NCBI GenBank assembly: GCA_037976565.1 | Contig: CP137685.1 | Span: 16,739,695-16,803,694 of the forward strand | Direction: 5' to 3' | Source: Mesocentrotus franciscanus | Taxonomy: Eukaryota > Echinodermata > Echinoidea > Camarodonta > Strongylocentrotidae | Length of the DNA stretch: 64,000 nt | Part shown: positions 23,593-36,735 of the stretch, in pieces | Position numbering within the stretch: the first letter of the stretch is position 1 | Layout: every line of letters begins with the position of its first letter | Program-made: the position numbers and the translations under genes | Notes under the pieces: model-generated | What the model was told of the DNA's origin: nothing | The model's input: only the letters and a program-made list of their open reading frames with translations | The model's database searches: none

Positions 23593-24304
23593 GGGTGCGT
23601 TCAAGCGATTTTTTTCAAAGCTAGAATCACAAACATGAATCACAAATCGAAACGCTGTTACAAAACAGGGTTACTGCGAGAGATCGTTCAAGCGATTTTC
23701 CATCAACGCTGATTCTCGCTCATTTCAAGCCCAGCCACTGCGCATCACACTGCGCAGTTTGACTCAGAAAGTATACAGTGTAGGTCAACTTCGGCTCGCG
23801 CTTTCTGAATTTGTTTACGGTCGACTGTCGGCTGCTGTTTTGAGCATAGATCGCGATAATATACAACTACATGTATGTTCGCTACGCTACGATTGGAAAT
23901 CAAAGTCATAGCTAAGTAATTGTTCACGTCATTCACTCATTTTCTGTTTATAATCATATTCCACGAGACTGACTCCTCCTTTTTTTGTTGCCCGTCTGGA
24001 AATTCTTACTTTACCGTATCTTTTTTCTCTACAATTATGGTGTTTGAAGATCACGATAATGACGTCATAGAATCATGATTGAGATCTATGTTGCATTCAC
24101 GCGAGTTTTAGTGACCATGATTCTGCAGAATCACGTTGCAAAACGCATCTTTTTAAACATTTCATGTTTGCGTTTTTGAAACACTTTTATTTTTACGACC
24201 GATGTAAAATCGCTTGAAATCGCTTAAACGCAACTGTGTTTAAAGCTGAACGTCTTTGAAAACCGCGTTTCTAGGGTTTCTAAATGTGTCGCTTGAACGC
24301 ACCC
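23593..24304. mobile_element. Foldback MITE, TIR GGGTGCGTTCAAGCGATTTT (long copy)
   Basis: The ends GGGTGCGTTCAAGCG and CGCTTGAACGCACCC are inverted. It shares end and internal blocks with 11758-12172 but is about 300 bp longer, with extra sequence around 23735-24055. No clear target duplication is left (TTT against TAG). Minus-strand frame 23745-23936 lies inside it. Confidence 0.8.
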
Positions 24305-27300
24305 TAGGTATGATCAAAGATAGTCTCGAATCTGGCTGGTTTTATTTTAAAAAGTTCTCCTAATTTGTGATCTAGCTCTATCCCCTATATACCCGCTGCA
24401 AGCCAAAGATGGAGTGATCCATAAACTGGATCGAAAACATGTTCTGAAAGGGTCATTTTTCTTCTGGAATTTAATATCATTTTTATGTGAGGAGGAGAAA
24501 AAATTAGCTTAGCTAATTTTTTCTGAAATTCAGACCAAATTGTTTAAACTTGACCTCCCCTCTCCTCCCTACTTCCCCTTCATTTGACTCCACCCCACCC
24601 CTCCCTACCCCTTCCCTTCACGTGACCTTACCTAGCTACCCTCTCCCTCCCCCTTCCCCTCCACATGACCTGTGTGCAGGGAGGCAATTAGTCCTGAGAT
24701 TGATCTGTGGCCCAGTAGCATGCATGTACTCTGGCCTCATTTACATCAAGACTCTGATTCATTGAGGCACCTAGGCAGACAGACACAATGATGGCTCTCT
24801 GTGACAGCTGATACGTGCATATTAGTCACAGGTATATGAACTGTAGGTTAAAAGGAGTTTAATATCTTTTTTATTTAGAGGTTTCATCAACAAACACATT
24901 TTAAGTTTTATTTATAAAGTTCTATTTATATTTTCTTTGTTTATCTTTATAAAACCAGCATCTTTCATTTTAGGAGCAAAAAGGTAATTAGTGTGTTCAT
25001 TCAAAGTGGAAATTGCATTGTTCATAACAAATTGAAAATAAACTGAATGCCATATGAGCATTTAATGTTTTTTTCTGGAGCCTTCTTTCTTTATAAACAA
25101 ATTGTTACCTCATACATTTACATTGCTCCCCCCCAAAAAAAACAATTGTGTCCATGTGGTAAGCACAAAGAAAGCAATTATTTGATTATTTTCTAGGACA
25201 AGACAAGTTATTGTTCAAAACCTAATGGAAGGACAGAACCTGTCAAATCATTCTAAGTATATTAGTTATTTCATTAAAAGTATTATTGACCTAGTAAGTT
25301 ATAGTTTCATTTAGAAGGGAAACTATAGGTATTGAATGATAGCCTTTAATTTTGTTCTTATATATCAACTTTGGATTATTATATATGTTCTTGTTTTTTG
25401 TGGGGGGGGGGGGCTATTGACTTTGATGTACCGGTATTAAAATGTTTCCTTCTTCAAAATACTAATTCTCCTGTTGAAAGACAGAGGGACGATAAATCTG
25501 TTTCATGAGTTCACACCCTTCTTGCTCTTAACGAACTCTATCCTATACCATGGCAAAGTCATCGTGTATAGCACCCTTTTTTATTACTGTATGCCTGTGT
25601 CAAGGACTTGTGTTTTTTCCCTTGGAATATACATGTATTCAGTTTCATTTTCAAAATGATCAGATTCTATCATATTGTGGTCGGAATGAAGGAAAAGATC
25701 ACAGAAATGTATTTGAATATATAATGATGTTGAGGATGGTTTAATTATTATTATTATTATTATTCATTTATTGCAACTCAAACTTGAGGTTAGATTTCAG
25801 ATACAAATACAAATAATTTCCTAGAATTTAGAATTTTATAGATTTCTGTAAAACAATGTATGGAAGGGGGGGGGGCGGATTGAGCAATACTTCCAGCATT
25901 ATCAACTTTTGTTGACATTTTACCCTGAATGTACTACGGTTGATTGCGACTACTTAAAATAATCACCCTTTGAATGGCCTTCTGCGTCACCTATTGAAAT
26001 GTGCGAACATGACAGTGAGGTATTACAGGAATGTCATCCAAACATGACTTCTTTAGGATGTACAATAGGGTATTGAAATTGCCCTTGCATTGATTGTTTG
26101 AAAATAGTTGCAATCGTGATCCTGTTAGACAAATAGATTCGAGATATACATCCTGCTTTAAAACTCTATGTGATAACAAAGTAGCCAAGTTATGCTTTGT
26201 GTTAATGCCTCATAAAGCTTCCATAATGGACACATATCATTATTATTCTTACCCATTGTGTCCCAGTGACCTATAAAATCCATATTCAGGCACAGCGGAG
26301 CACCCCAATTTGCATATCATTAGTGGCCTGTTCTATTTGAATAACCAACGGACATCTACGTGAATCCGAACATGTGTTTGCTAGAATGTCAAATCTTAAA
26401 ATTCGCGTTGCGCCTTTATTACTGCCAATATCGCTATAAAACTTTCCATACTATAACTACAATTATTATTAAGATATGAGCTTCTCCCCTCGATAAACAC
26501 GCCGTCTATTTTTTTCTGACTCTCCCCTATCCAGCAATGCAGGAAGTAGAGACTTGGTATGAATATTGATGAGGGTTGAATCCATAAATGGGCGAAATTT
26601 TCGCTTGGCCGATGGAGTATTTTTATAGTTATAAGTTCTGTTTCATGGGGCTTCATTCTCAAAATTTGTACTCGGCGAACTCATTGAACATGACGTCATT
26701 GAACATGACGGCCGGCAAGACATGTATAACCCACGCACACACGCGAGGTTTAGACATAACACACATTTGAATGTATGGGACTGGTCATAACATTTAGCGC
26801 ACACGAAGGCTTGTTTTTGTTCGATGAGATTCGGACATTGGGGTATGTTTTTCTCTGACTCTACCCTATCCAGCAACTATAAAATGAGATATTTCAGAAG
26901 GATTGAGATTATTAAATTTCCTTTCTGTTCATATGAGGCAATTATTGGCCGCGGTCTCGAAAAAATGGTGAATTTTATGGCGATTTCGTATCTCATTTTT
27001 TTTGTTTTTGTTCGTTAAAATTATCCCTTAAATTTCACATTTTCGGTGCATCAATAACTCTTGTTTTAATACACATGAGTGTCTTGCAAATTTATTAAAT
27101 AATCGATTTAGTAGCTTTAATGATTGCTGATATTCATCACATTAATGAAGAATTTGCCTTCGAAATTTGTTTACTTTTTTTCGCATCAATCGGTACACAA
27201 TCGTTTATTTTATGCAAATGATGTTTACTGGACGAGAGGCGATCGCACGGTAATTGCACTGCTACACTACGCCTGTATTGTGCATGAAAAGCGAGTGATA

Positions 27301-29714
27301 AAATAATAATGGGCATGATAGGCCCACTATCTTATTCTCCAGACCAGCCTTTTTCAACCTGTTTTTAGTCACAGCACCCTTTTACGAATTAAAAAGTTAT
27401 GAAATGAAATAAAAAGAGAAACACCTACCGATAGCCTAACATTAATTTACCGTTAACATAATAATTATTTAATAAACAAAACATCGTGGTACAGCTGAAG
27501 ATCTACCGGTATGTATTTGTGAATATTGATATTTAAGACCTTCTACATTATATGTAGGATTTAAACACATTTATAAAAGGTAAATTACTTTTTGAGTTAG
27601 ATAGGGTGTCCCACTTCTCTTCGTCCCAGTCCACCCCATTCTCCCTTGTAGGATCAGTCAGTGCACAATTACTATAGACTGCAGATCTTTACAAAGCCTC
27701 TAAACTCATGCTATTGAATACTGAAAGCTACTAGGAAGTGAACATGCCCAAATTAGGAGAACTATTGTATTGTTGTCGATCAGGGCAAGAGGATTTATGA
27801 TGGAGGTGAAGCTAAGAAATATGTTGGGGTACAAAGGGTTTGGGCCTTTGGGGTTTCCCCTTTTTTATCCCTCCCCCGTCTGTTCCATCTAACCCCTCTC
27901 CTCCTTGCTTCAATAAACTGATATCTACCATGTGTAATAGATGATTTACTGTCTGATGTCATTGTGGTTCATATTTTATAGATCTGGCAATAATGATATC
28001 TTTGAACCTACAAGTACCTGATATACTCACGGATTTGAGCTATTGTATAAACCAGCAGGGACAATGCATTCAAACAGAAAAGCATTTTGTGTGTATTCAC
28101 TGAAGTTATGCTCATTGTTAAACTATTGGGAATAGTAAACTATCAGTAAACAGCAGAGTCTAGTTCATACAAAAAACCTGGTAAGCTGTACTCTGTCAAC
28201 ATTCTCGTAGTTATGAGCAAGATAACATAGTACTTGCTACTGGATTGATAATGTATGTTGGTGAATACATATTGTGAACGTTAAGTACTCTGCCTTTTAT
28301 TATCAAGCTTCTGTGGTAACCAGTCGGACCGGACCGAAACCTCTTGTCCACTCTTGGTTTCCTTATATCTCTGAGGCCGTTTTTTGTGGGTTATTAGTTG
28401 TTGTGGAGTACATCCTGAAGGAAACATCATCTGTATAGCTTTTGTTATCACGAATATCAGTCACGTCGCACCTGTTCTGCAGTTTTGATACTCCAGTGTA
28501 CAGTCATTATCATGGAAGCCTTGGTATGGTAACCTACATGTACCTCTTGATTGGATGGACACGTTCAGGGTGTCCATTTCTTGTCAGTGCTGTGCAGACG
28601 TGAGCTACTTAATTCTGCATTAATCAGTTGGCTTAATTGATTGGTATTGTCTTGGAAGTGGAATAAGCACAGGGAGGAGGACATACATTTTTTTCAGGAT
28701 TTGGTAAATATTCATGTACTCTTTTTTCTTAATCATATGGTTATGGTTAAACTTACGTTGGGATTTATGCATGGAGGTACTTTTGTGGTGTGCACTATTA
28801 ATTTTGTTAACCTTCGCTTCAGCAATATTTGTGGGTTGTCCATGCAGTTACCATAACTTGAAGTCATGAGCTGGTTCTGTATTATACTATTAACACCATG
28901 TGGCCTGATTACATATATGGTTTGGAAGTGGAATGAGTGCAGTGAGGCAGACTTACTTTCAAGATAGATATAGACAGAGCTTTAACAAAAATAGCATTGG
29001 GTTTAAATTTAGTAGAATAGGGCCCATAAGCACAATAGTGATTTGATTCACGTGTTTATTTGTTACATACTGTACATGTACATATAGGATTAGTTTCAGA
29101 TAAGCTCATATGACCTGTGTTCATGCTACAGCTGATAAATCATTCCTGCATCGTCTTATATCCATCAAATGTTCTGGCAGATCCAAAACAATATCTCCCC
29201 TTTACCAGTGATACTGAGAATAAAGTAAAATACATCAAGCTCTTGCATATAGGGCAGAGCTAGAAGGGAGTTTAATACTGACAATACTTGTACCTCATGT
29301 GAATTTTTCTTGCTTGTATCAGACACAGTATCAGACACAGTATGCATTTAATAATCGCAAGAAAACTTGAGGCACCTATTGAAATGTAACGTGATAAAAT
29401 TATTTTTTAATATTATAATTGACCTTAATTTGTTTTTTGAAAGTTTATGTGACCGTCTCGGGATATTCCTATTTTGTATTCGGCAAACAATTTGATATCT
29501 GCAGACTTGTGCAGTATAGTTATATATATGCCCAAAATGTTTTTATTATACATGTAATTGTATTTTATGTGGAAATGTAATGATAATAAATGACCTCTTG
29601 TCGACAGCACAAGCAGCCTAAGCAAACTTTATTTTTGAAGTCGTAAAGGCAATGGAATTTCAAGTTTCCTACAATTTTCTGAAGCCATGCACATCATGAT
29701 GACTGACTTGTTAA

Positions 29715-30059
29715 AGCCTCTCTAAAGTGTTGGGAGCCCCAACAATTTGATGGCAAAATTTCACTTAAACTGTATTATAATGTGAAAGAGGATGTCATTT
29801 AAAACACATTTCTACAAGGATTTTCAAAACAAATGTGTTTGAAGTCGAATATTGATGAAAGAATACAAAATTTAGTTTTTCTGCATACAACAGAAACCCC
29901 AAATTATGTATTCTTTTATCAATATTTGTCTTCAAACACATTTTTATGGGGGAAATCTTTGCAGAAGTGACATCCTCCTTCACATTATGATACAACTTAA
30001 GTGAAATTTTGCCATCAAATTTTGTGCGTATTTGGGGCTCCCAACACTTTGGAGGGGCT
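29715..30059. mobile_element. Foldback MITE with TTAA target duplication
   Basis: The element is almost entirely two inverted arms. The left end AGCCTCTCTAAAGTGTTGGG matches the reverse complement of the right end (CCCAACACTTTGGAGGGGCT) with two mismatches. Internal blocks such as 'ttgatggcaaaatttcactt' are mirrored too. TTAA flanks both sides (29711-29714, 30060-30063). The minus-strand frame at 29795-30115 is inside. Confidence 0.85.
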
Positions 30060-32021
30060 TTAAGAGCTATAAGTTCTCTGGAAGATGTTGAAATATGTAC
30101 ACTACACATATTCAACAGGGATGCTGGAATAAAATTTACTTCTCTGCAAACACGTAAATTCTTGCAGGTTTAGTTAAAGAAATTAATTTTTGAGAAGTTA
30201 GTGCAGTTATGATGCAGCTGTCCACAAAGTTTAAGTCCATGGTTTACCTAAGTTTCAAGGTCTCTCGTGAACAATTGCCCAGGAAATCGTGGATCTACAC
30301 TTCCCTTCTGGTGTTAGTGAATTTCCTATAGCCTAGCCATAACACATTAGCTGTGGTGATGTGGTTCCCTGTAACAGTAACATCTAAAGTTTTCTTCATA
30401 GATTTCATAGCAGTTCTTGCGTATATTTGCACAATTTAAAAAAACAAACAAATTTATAAGGATGTTCATCACTGGGAACATGTGGGGTGCTATGACACAT
30501 CCAATAGAGATTTACCTTTAATAGTTTGATAGCTTCCATGTCTATATGGTTCACACATCTTCTTTAGATATGTACTATACCTTTCACCTTAATTTGAAGT
30601 TTATGAACATGAGAAAAGTCTTCATTTCAAAGGCCTGTGAATGTATCTTTAATTTTTTTGTTAATACCGATAGTTAATTATCCAAATTATGTAATGTCAG
30701 CTTTGTCAACACTATATGCTACTGCGTGTATTACTTACTTTGCTTCTATTTTCTACATCTACTTTGCACTGAACTTGACAATAGTCACAATACAGTTCAT
30801 TGTGCAAGATTGAAACAAGAAAGACATTATTTCATATTTCTTGAAGACTCTTTAATAGATATTGTCTGTTTTGATCCAGAAGAGTGATGATTCTGTGTAA
30901 ATGATGCCCTTCTATTAAAGTTCTAACATACACGTACCTCTGAGTAGATGATACTGATTGCTGTGATTGGTATGTCAATGCTCAAAACTTCTGATCACTG
31001 TTTGTCATGCTTAAATGAAAGAGCTTATGAAATGAAAGTGTTTTTGGCCCTGTTAATTAGAATATGTCCGGCTTCCTGAGTCAAGATAAAATTTACATAA
31101 CCTATGGAGAAATCGTCATGTGCTTGTGGTGGGCCGTGATTGTGGGCTGTATAAGTGCTTGGCTGGTATACATGTACAGGAGAAGTCGAATATCTAAGAG
31201 GAAGAAATTTATTTATTACTTATAGCACTTGCCAAAACTTATCTTTGAAGTGTGTAGTTATAATCTTTATGTAGTGTATGTATGTATACACTGTGTAGAG
31301 GTTGTGCTGTATTTACTCACTCATTTTGTTCCCTGCTTTTAGCTTTGCCTCAGAACGATATTCGTGTAATCTACATACATTGTACATCATATGTGTAATG
31401 GCTCATTAAATCTGCTTTTGACACAGTTGCCGAACAGGATTTTACCTGGAGATTTGAAGAGTTTAGATTTGCATCATCTTCGCTTAGATTTCACGACCCG
31501 GTCAACTTTCATCGCACATTATGTTTTATCTTGATGCAGAGGTAACTGGGATTTTGTTCTTCACATTTCTCTTCTATATTTCTGAATCTTTGCCTTGTTT
31601 AATAGCATAGCTATTAGCTACTGTTGCTTAGTGATCCTGTCAAGATACTAACTTTTTCCAGAGGTGCATTTAACTTGAAATGATGTATCTATATTTTTCT
31701 CCCATAGCTTTAATGTTCAGCTCTTTTCTGTAGAAACTATCATACAGTGACTGTTAATGTTACTAACTACATTATATATGGTCTGCCAGGTTTGGAGCTA
31801 GAAAGGTGGTTAATAACTTGTGTCATTTTTACACAGAGTTAATGCCCTTCTGGCTCCAAGCAAACCGTACATCCTATATTAAGCTTTAAAGAGAAAAGTA
31901 TATTATATTTTTCTGTTATGTAGTTGGTGCCATGGTGATGTTATACTAACTTTGTATAGTATGTCTGTAGTGTAGATCATCTTCTGTGGAGAGAAATAAA
32001 GGCATTGAACATTGTCACAAA

Positions 32022-32365
32022 AGGCCTGTCTTCATCAGCCCGAGTTGGCCAACGAGCTCGCTATTTCTGATCCGGGAAATTAGCCAGATCACGAAATAGT
32101 GGGCTATTTGGCAGGTGAAGACGCAAATAGCAGGCTATTTGCTCGGGAAATCTTCCCAAGATATCTTGGGCTAGTTTGCAAAATAGCCCGCTATTTGTGG
32201 TCCGTCTTCACCAGCCCGAAAACTTGCACTATGCGCAAACACTGAGTAAATTTCTCGAGCTCGGGTTTCAAACTGATGAAGACGCGATTTGAAACTTAAG
32301 GCTAATCTCCCGAATCACATAATAGTGGGCTATTTGGCCAACTCGGGCTAATGAAGACAGACCTA
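32022..32365. mobile_element. Foldback MITE, TIR AGGCCTGTCTTCATCAGCCC
   Basis: The left end 'ggcctgtcttcatcagcccg' and 'agttggccaa' are mirrored by 'ttggccaact' and 'cgggctaatgaagacagacc' at the right. Internal copies of 'gggctatttg', 'gtcttcaccagcccg' and 'tgaagacgc' show nested inverted repeats. No clear target duplication is seen. Confidence 0.75.
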
Positions 32366-35300
32366 TAGGCTAATAATTGAGAAAAAAGTACCCGGCAATC
32401 ACATTTTAATCATATTGAGCATCACCTAGTACTGTGCAAACATGACAGTGATATATCATGCACAATCTAAACAAGTTTTCTATACAAGGCAAAGAGGATA
32501 TTAAAATTAACCCTTCAGTTGATTTCATGAACGGCTTTTTGATTGTGAGTTAAATCCATGAATTAATGCCTTTCTTGCTCCCAAGCAGCTGATATGGGTG
32601 ATGCACTTTCAGTCTTCTTCAAGTGCTATCGCTTTTGTTTATATATACACTCATAATGTGATTTCGCATTTCACTGCAGCAAATTTACTTGCATATTTGG
32701 CCTATACAGGCTGTCAAAGTTCCTCAAAACTAATACTTATCTTCACTGTGATGTCTAGTTGTTACTTGTGTGTTGTCTAGGCTTCATGTTCATTTCCTGT
32801 CCAGAGTAGTTGCCATGGCGATATTCCTGGCGAGGAAAATCGGAATTGGACGTCTGTGGTTTTTGCCATAACCCTTTCCATCTGTGTTTCTGTTACCCTT
32901 TCCTTCATTCAGAACCCTTTCCCTTGTTTTTAGTATCTCTTAAATGTTGTATGGTTCCTATACTGTAACACCAGAAGCGTTCGCAACATGAAACTTTGTG
33001 CAGGATGGGCATGTTCATGGCGGGCATGTTCATGGCAACAAACTTTCATGACTTGAACAAATTTTTTCACTTGTTATTTATCTATTTTACAGAATGAAAC
33101 TAATCTGAACCACTCATGAAATTAGCGAATCTTTCATGCTTGCAAAGAATTCTGAATTTATAGGATATCTTCTTTGTGTGTGTAAAACATCCTTTCAAGA
33201 TTCCTTCAACAGTTTCCAACCAACATCTGTTGTAGCTATTCATCTAACATTGTAGACTGCAATATAAACCAATGTTGAGGCTGGCTCATGTAAACATGTC
33301 TTGTGATTATCATATGGTATTATATGCATGTTCCATTTCTAAATGCTATCCGGTAGTTCATTTAAATCAAATACAGACTGCTTTTGCGGGATAGAAACTA
33401 ATTTTGAAGGTTTGTAGAGTTCTGTTGAAATGAAAACAAAGATCTTTTGGGAGGAAGTGTCTTCTTTTTTTTTTTGGGGGTACAAGTCAGTATTCTTATC
33501 TGGTAACTTTTGATGAAATACTGTATGCATTATGCATAATTGAAATAGTATTTATAACATAATTCATGAACAAGTTATGTTGTTATCATTAACTGGACTT
33601 GATCTGGTTAAGTTACAATGTAACTGAAACCAAATGTACTATTGAAGGGATTGCACATGAAGTGATAATGGATGAACTATTATTTTGATTGCCAGTTGCT
33701 AGTATAGGGATTTTTTAAAAGCAATTTTGAAACTAAACTTTATAGAATTTCCTACTACTGCATAACATTATGCCATAATTGTATAAACTAAAAATAATTA
33801 TGGGAAGCATTTTACAGCTCATTCATGTAAGTGAATAATAGAACAAAGTTGTGAGCTTAGATATTATTAAAATGAAAACTTTGGCCAAAGTTCTATTTGC
33901 TTCAGATGGTCATCTCACATGAATGTTGACTGACTCCCATTCCTCTCATTTTAAAGATAGAATGATTAGAATCATTGGGAAAATGGAATATTTACCTCCT
34001 TGTCTAGACATGCTTTTCTTTGCGCTGCACATGAAAGTAAAATGAGGCTGTTGTGATGAAAATACATGTTGTCATCCTCTGACTAAGTCAGGGCGTGGAC
34101 CACAGTCGATCGTGGCAACCTTGGGATAAATTTGGCTGATACTATACAGCTTATGGTAGAGTTATATTGGCAGCTGTCTGTATCTCGAAACATATTCCAA
34201 AGTCATATTGAGAGGTGCTGGTTCATTATTTGGAGTTTCATGAGAGAATTAAATAACAGTTATAACCATGACATCAGCTGCCTTGATTCATTAAACGGTC
34301 CCCTGTTTCCAATTTTTTTGGGGGGTCCATAAATCTGAAAGTGTAAGTGTTTAGTTTTTGTACACTTGAAAAAGATACCTGAGATTCTCGAAATTTTGGA
34401 GGCACATGTATGTATGGGCTCATTTACACAGCCCAAAACCATTCCGATTTTTTTTTTTACTGCATTTACACTACTGGAAAACTCCATGAAAACCAATGGT
34501 CTTTGATCATTTTTTTTGTGAGTTGTGAGCATGCATCACTTGTCTCTGCCCTGAATGCGTTAGCACAGAAGTGAGGAGAGTTATTTGACCGAAAAACGGA
34601 ATAATTCACTGGTGTTTTGAGAGCGAGCATTTACACTGGAAAAACCGGTGAAGTTTCTGCCGCCGTTTAAAAACCACACTCCAAGAGGTGGGTTTATTTA
34701 TTTGGGTTCCTTCTTGTGTTTTAGTGGTAGCTGCCTAGCAACTTCCAACGAAACACCGGAATGTGGGAAATTTTTGATAAAACAAAAGTTTTTACTTGCA
34801 GTGTAAATGCAGCTATTATTGTTTTCAAAAAATGTGTAAGGAAAAAAAAGGGCAATTTAAAATTTCCTCTGAACTCCAACAGAATTATCTGACTTTGCAT
34901 ATGTGTCTTCCTAAACATAGTTAGGATACCCCGTTTCTAGAATGTCATGAGGGATATTCTATCTGAGAGATGTTATTTATACAATAATCTGTATGACCTG
35001 GCATTCAGCTAAATTTAGAGTACAAAATGGATTAAGTCCCAGACATGTTTATTAGGAAAGTGCTGGAAACAAAGAAGAATCTAACTGAATGTTAAGAACA
35101 ATGTTCTATTTTTGTGTTCACATCATGTTTCCTAAAATATTTTTTTTCTGTATGATGTTCTGAACATAGCAACATTGGATATGGTCTTATTTTAGAGAAT
35201 TCCAAGTAAAGTTGGTCAGGAAGTTGAGTTTTTGGTTTGATCTCCTTTCGCTGGGAAAATTGAGGAATAAAAAGATATTTTTAATGATATTTTAAATCAT

Positions 35301-35461
35301 TTTATGTTGGTTTATTGCAAGCTTTTTTTATTTAGCATAATGAAGTGTGTCAACCTAACCCTTTCAGTACCACCCAGTTTTTAAAGCTGTATCCCACATT
35401 TTATGAGAAAATTATCCAATTGTATTGCCTACCCTGGCTGTTTTTCACATGCAAAAATATA

Positions 35462-35465
35462 TACC

Positions 35466-35513
<48 letters not shown>
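35462..35513. repeat. (TA)n microsatellite with embedded TACCGGTA
   Basis: A pure TA repeat of about 22 units follows TACCGGTA at 35462-35469. The repeat also extends a few bases to the left of the octamer, as if CCGG interrupted a TA array. Confidence 0.9.
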
Positions 35514-35516
<3 letters not shown>

Positions 35517-35889
35517 TCTACATTTTTATGGTATTTCCCAGAAAACTATCTTTTGTCTATTTTCTTATTGAAAAAAGAAGAAATTAAACAAAAACATATT
35601 TTTAGGCTAAGGATATTTATGGAACAAAAGTAATTTTGTAATTTTATTGCTCATAATGACCATTTTTTTAACTAACTTTTCTTTTCTACATAAGTTCACA
35701 TTTGGAACATATATAAATAATTGATAACCAACTGATACTTACTTTTTGAACATAGTAAACATAGTAATACATAAATTGTCAACATACAGTGTATATGATT
35801 ACAAATCTTGTTTCTCTATGTCTAAGTGTTACATGGTTCATTAAAATTAACATTTGCATAAAACAGAATCACAGGTCATTCAACTATAA

Positions 35890-36250
35890 AACAAATTCAA
35901 CTTAGACCAGGTTCTATAAAGTATGAGCAAATTTTTTCCAAAATACTGAAACCTTAAGGCAGTGGGAGAGCAAATGTGGTATGGTTTCTTCTAATTCATT
36001 GTTGCAAAAAGAGCATTGACCGTCATGCTTTTTCCTGATGCAAGCTAGCCATGTGTTTCCTGAGATCAAATTATTTAGAATCTTGTATTGTTTCATTATC
36101 AGTCTGGTGTCTATTGTTATGCTTTCTGGTTATAAAAACAGGCTACTGAACTTTTCTGGCTCTATACCATATAATTCTCTGAGATAGTCAAACGCTTTGG
36201 ATGTTCCAGGATTATTAAAATGTAAAAAGCTGTTTTGTTAATATATTATG
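35890..36250 (-). pseudogene. Remnant of a non-LTR retrotransposon ORF2 C-terminus
   Basis: On the minus strand 36096-35914 reads MKQYKILNNLISGNTWLACI and then a zinc-knuckle-like Cys/His block: CSFCNNELEETIPHLLSHC, followed by FWKKF. The pattern C-x2-C-(x)n-ET-x2-H-x4-C...FW, after a QYKILNN-type segment, is typical of the region downstream of the reverse transcriptase in LINE elements. Further upstream (36250-36110) another frame reads NPGTSKAFDYLREL before stops and a frame change. Neither 5' domains (endonuclease, RT catalytic motifs) nor a 3' tail are present, so it is a dead fragment inside the gene's first intron, in the opposite orientation. Confidence 0.75.
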
Positions 36251-36359
36251 CAAATGTACTATTCTGTCTTGAATCCTTAGTGCTGGCATGGAATTTATGG
36301 GCTTTATGAAGGAATGATAATTTTCTTAAGTGAAAAAAAAGTTTCCAGGTGCATTGCAT

Positions 36360-36735
36360 TTTGGTCTACAACCAGTTCGTCTATTACCCAATCAGTCTAT
36401 TCCCAGATGGCCTGCACCCAGCCCATCTACTATCCACATGGTCCAATAATCATTTTGTCTAATGACCGTTTGGTCTAATTTCCATTTGGTCGAATCTCAA
36501 TATGTCTACCCATTTTAGTCTACCGGTATTGTTCATTTTGTCTAAACCAGTTAGTCTAATTTCCAGTTTGTCTAATGCCCATTTCATCTACTATCCATAA
36601 GGTCTAATAATCATTTTGTCTATAACCCACTTTGTCCACTTGCCAACTCGTCTAAGAACCACTAAGTCTAATAACCATCATGTCTAATTTAATAGCATTT
36701 CGTCTAATGACCACTTGGTTCATTCGGTCTGATGT
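36360..36735. repeat. Degenerate 14-16 bp repeat, 'gtctaatgaccatttg'
   Basis: The word GTCTA (or GTCTAAT) recurs every 14-16 bases with loosely similar fillers such as 'atgaccgtttg', 'atttccatttg' and 'acccatttta'. Some units are decayed (gtcgaat, gtccaat). One unit is 22 bases and carries TACCGGTA (36521-36528). The keyword-like conservation with variable filler is unlike slippage microsatellites. Confidence 0.85.

Noticed and set aside
24545..24765. Pro/Ser/Thr-rich plus-strand frame of 71 codons
   Set aside because: It derives from C/T-rich low-complexity sequence and has no start context or conserved motif.
26396..26876. Minus-strand frames with several Cys pairs (CAKCYDQ, CVLCLNL)
   Set aside because: The spacing fits no known zinc-binding domain, the surrounding 'ctgactctcccctatccagca' blocks are a local duplication, and no splice context is evident.
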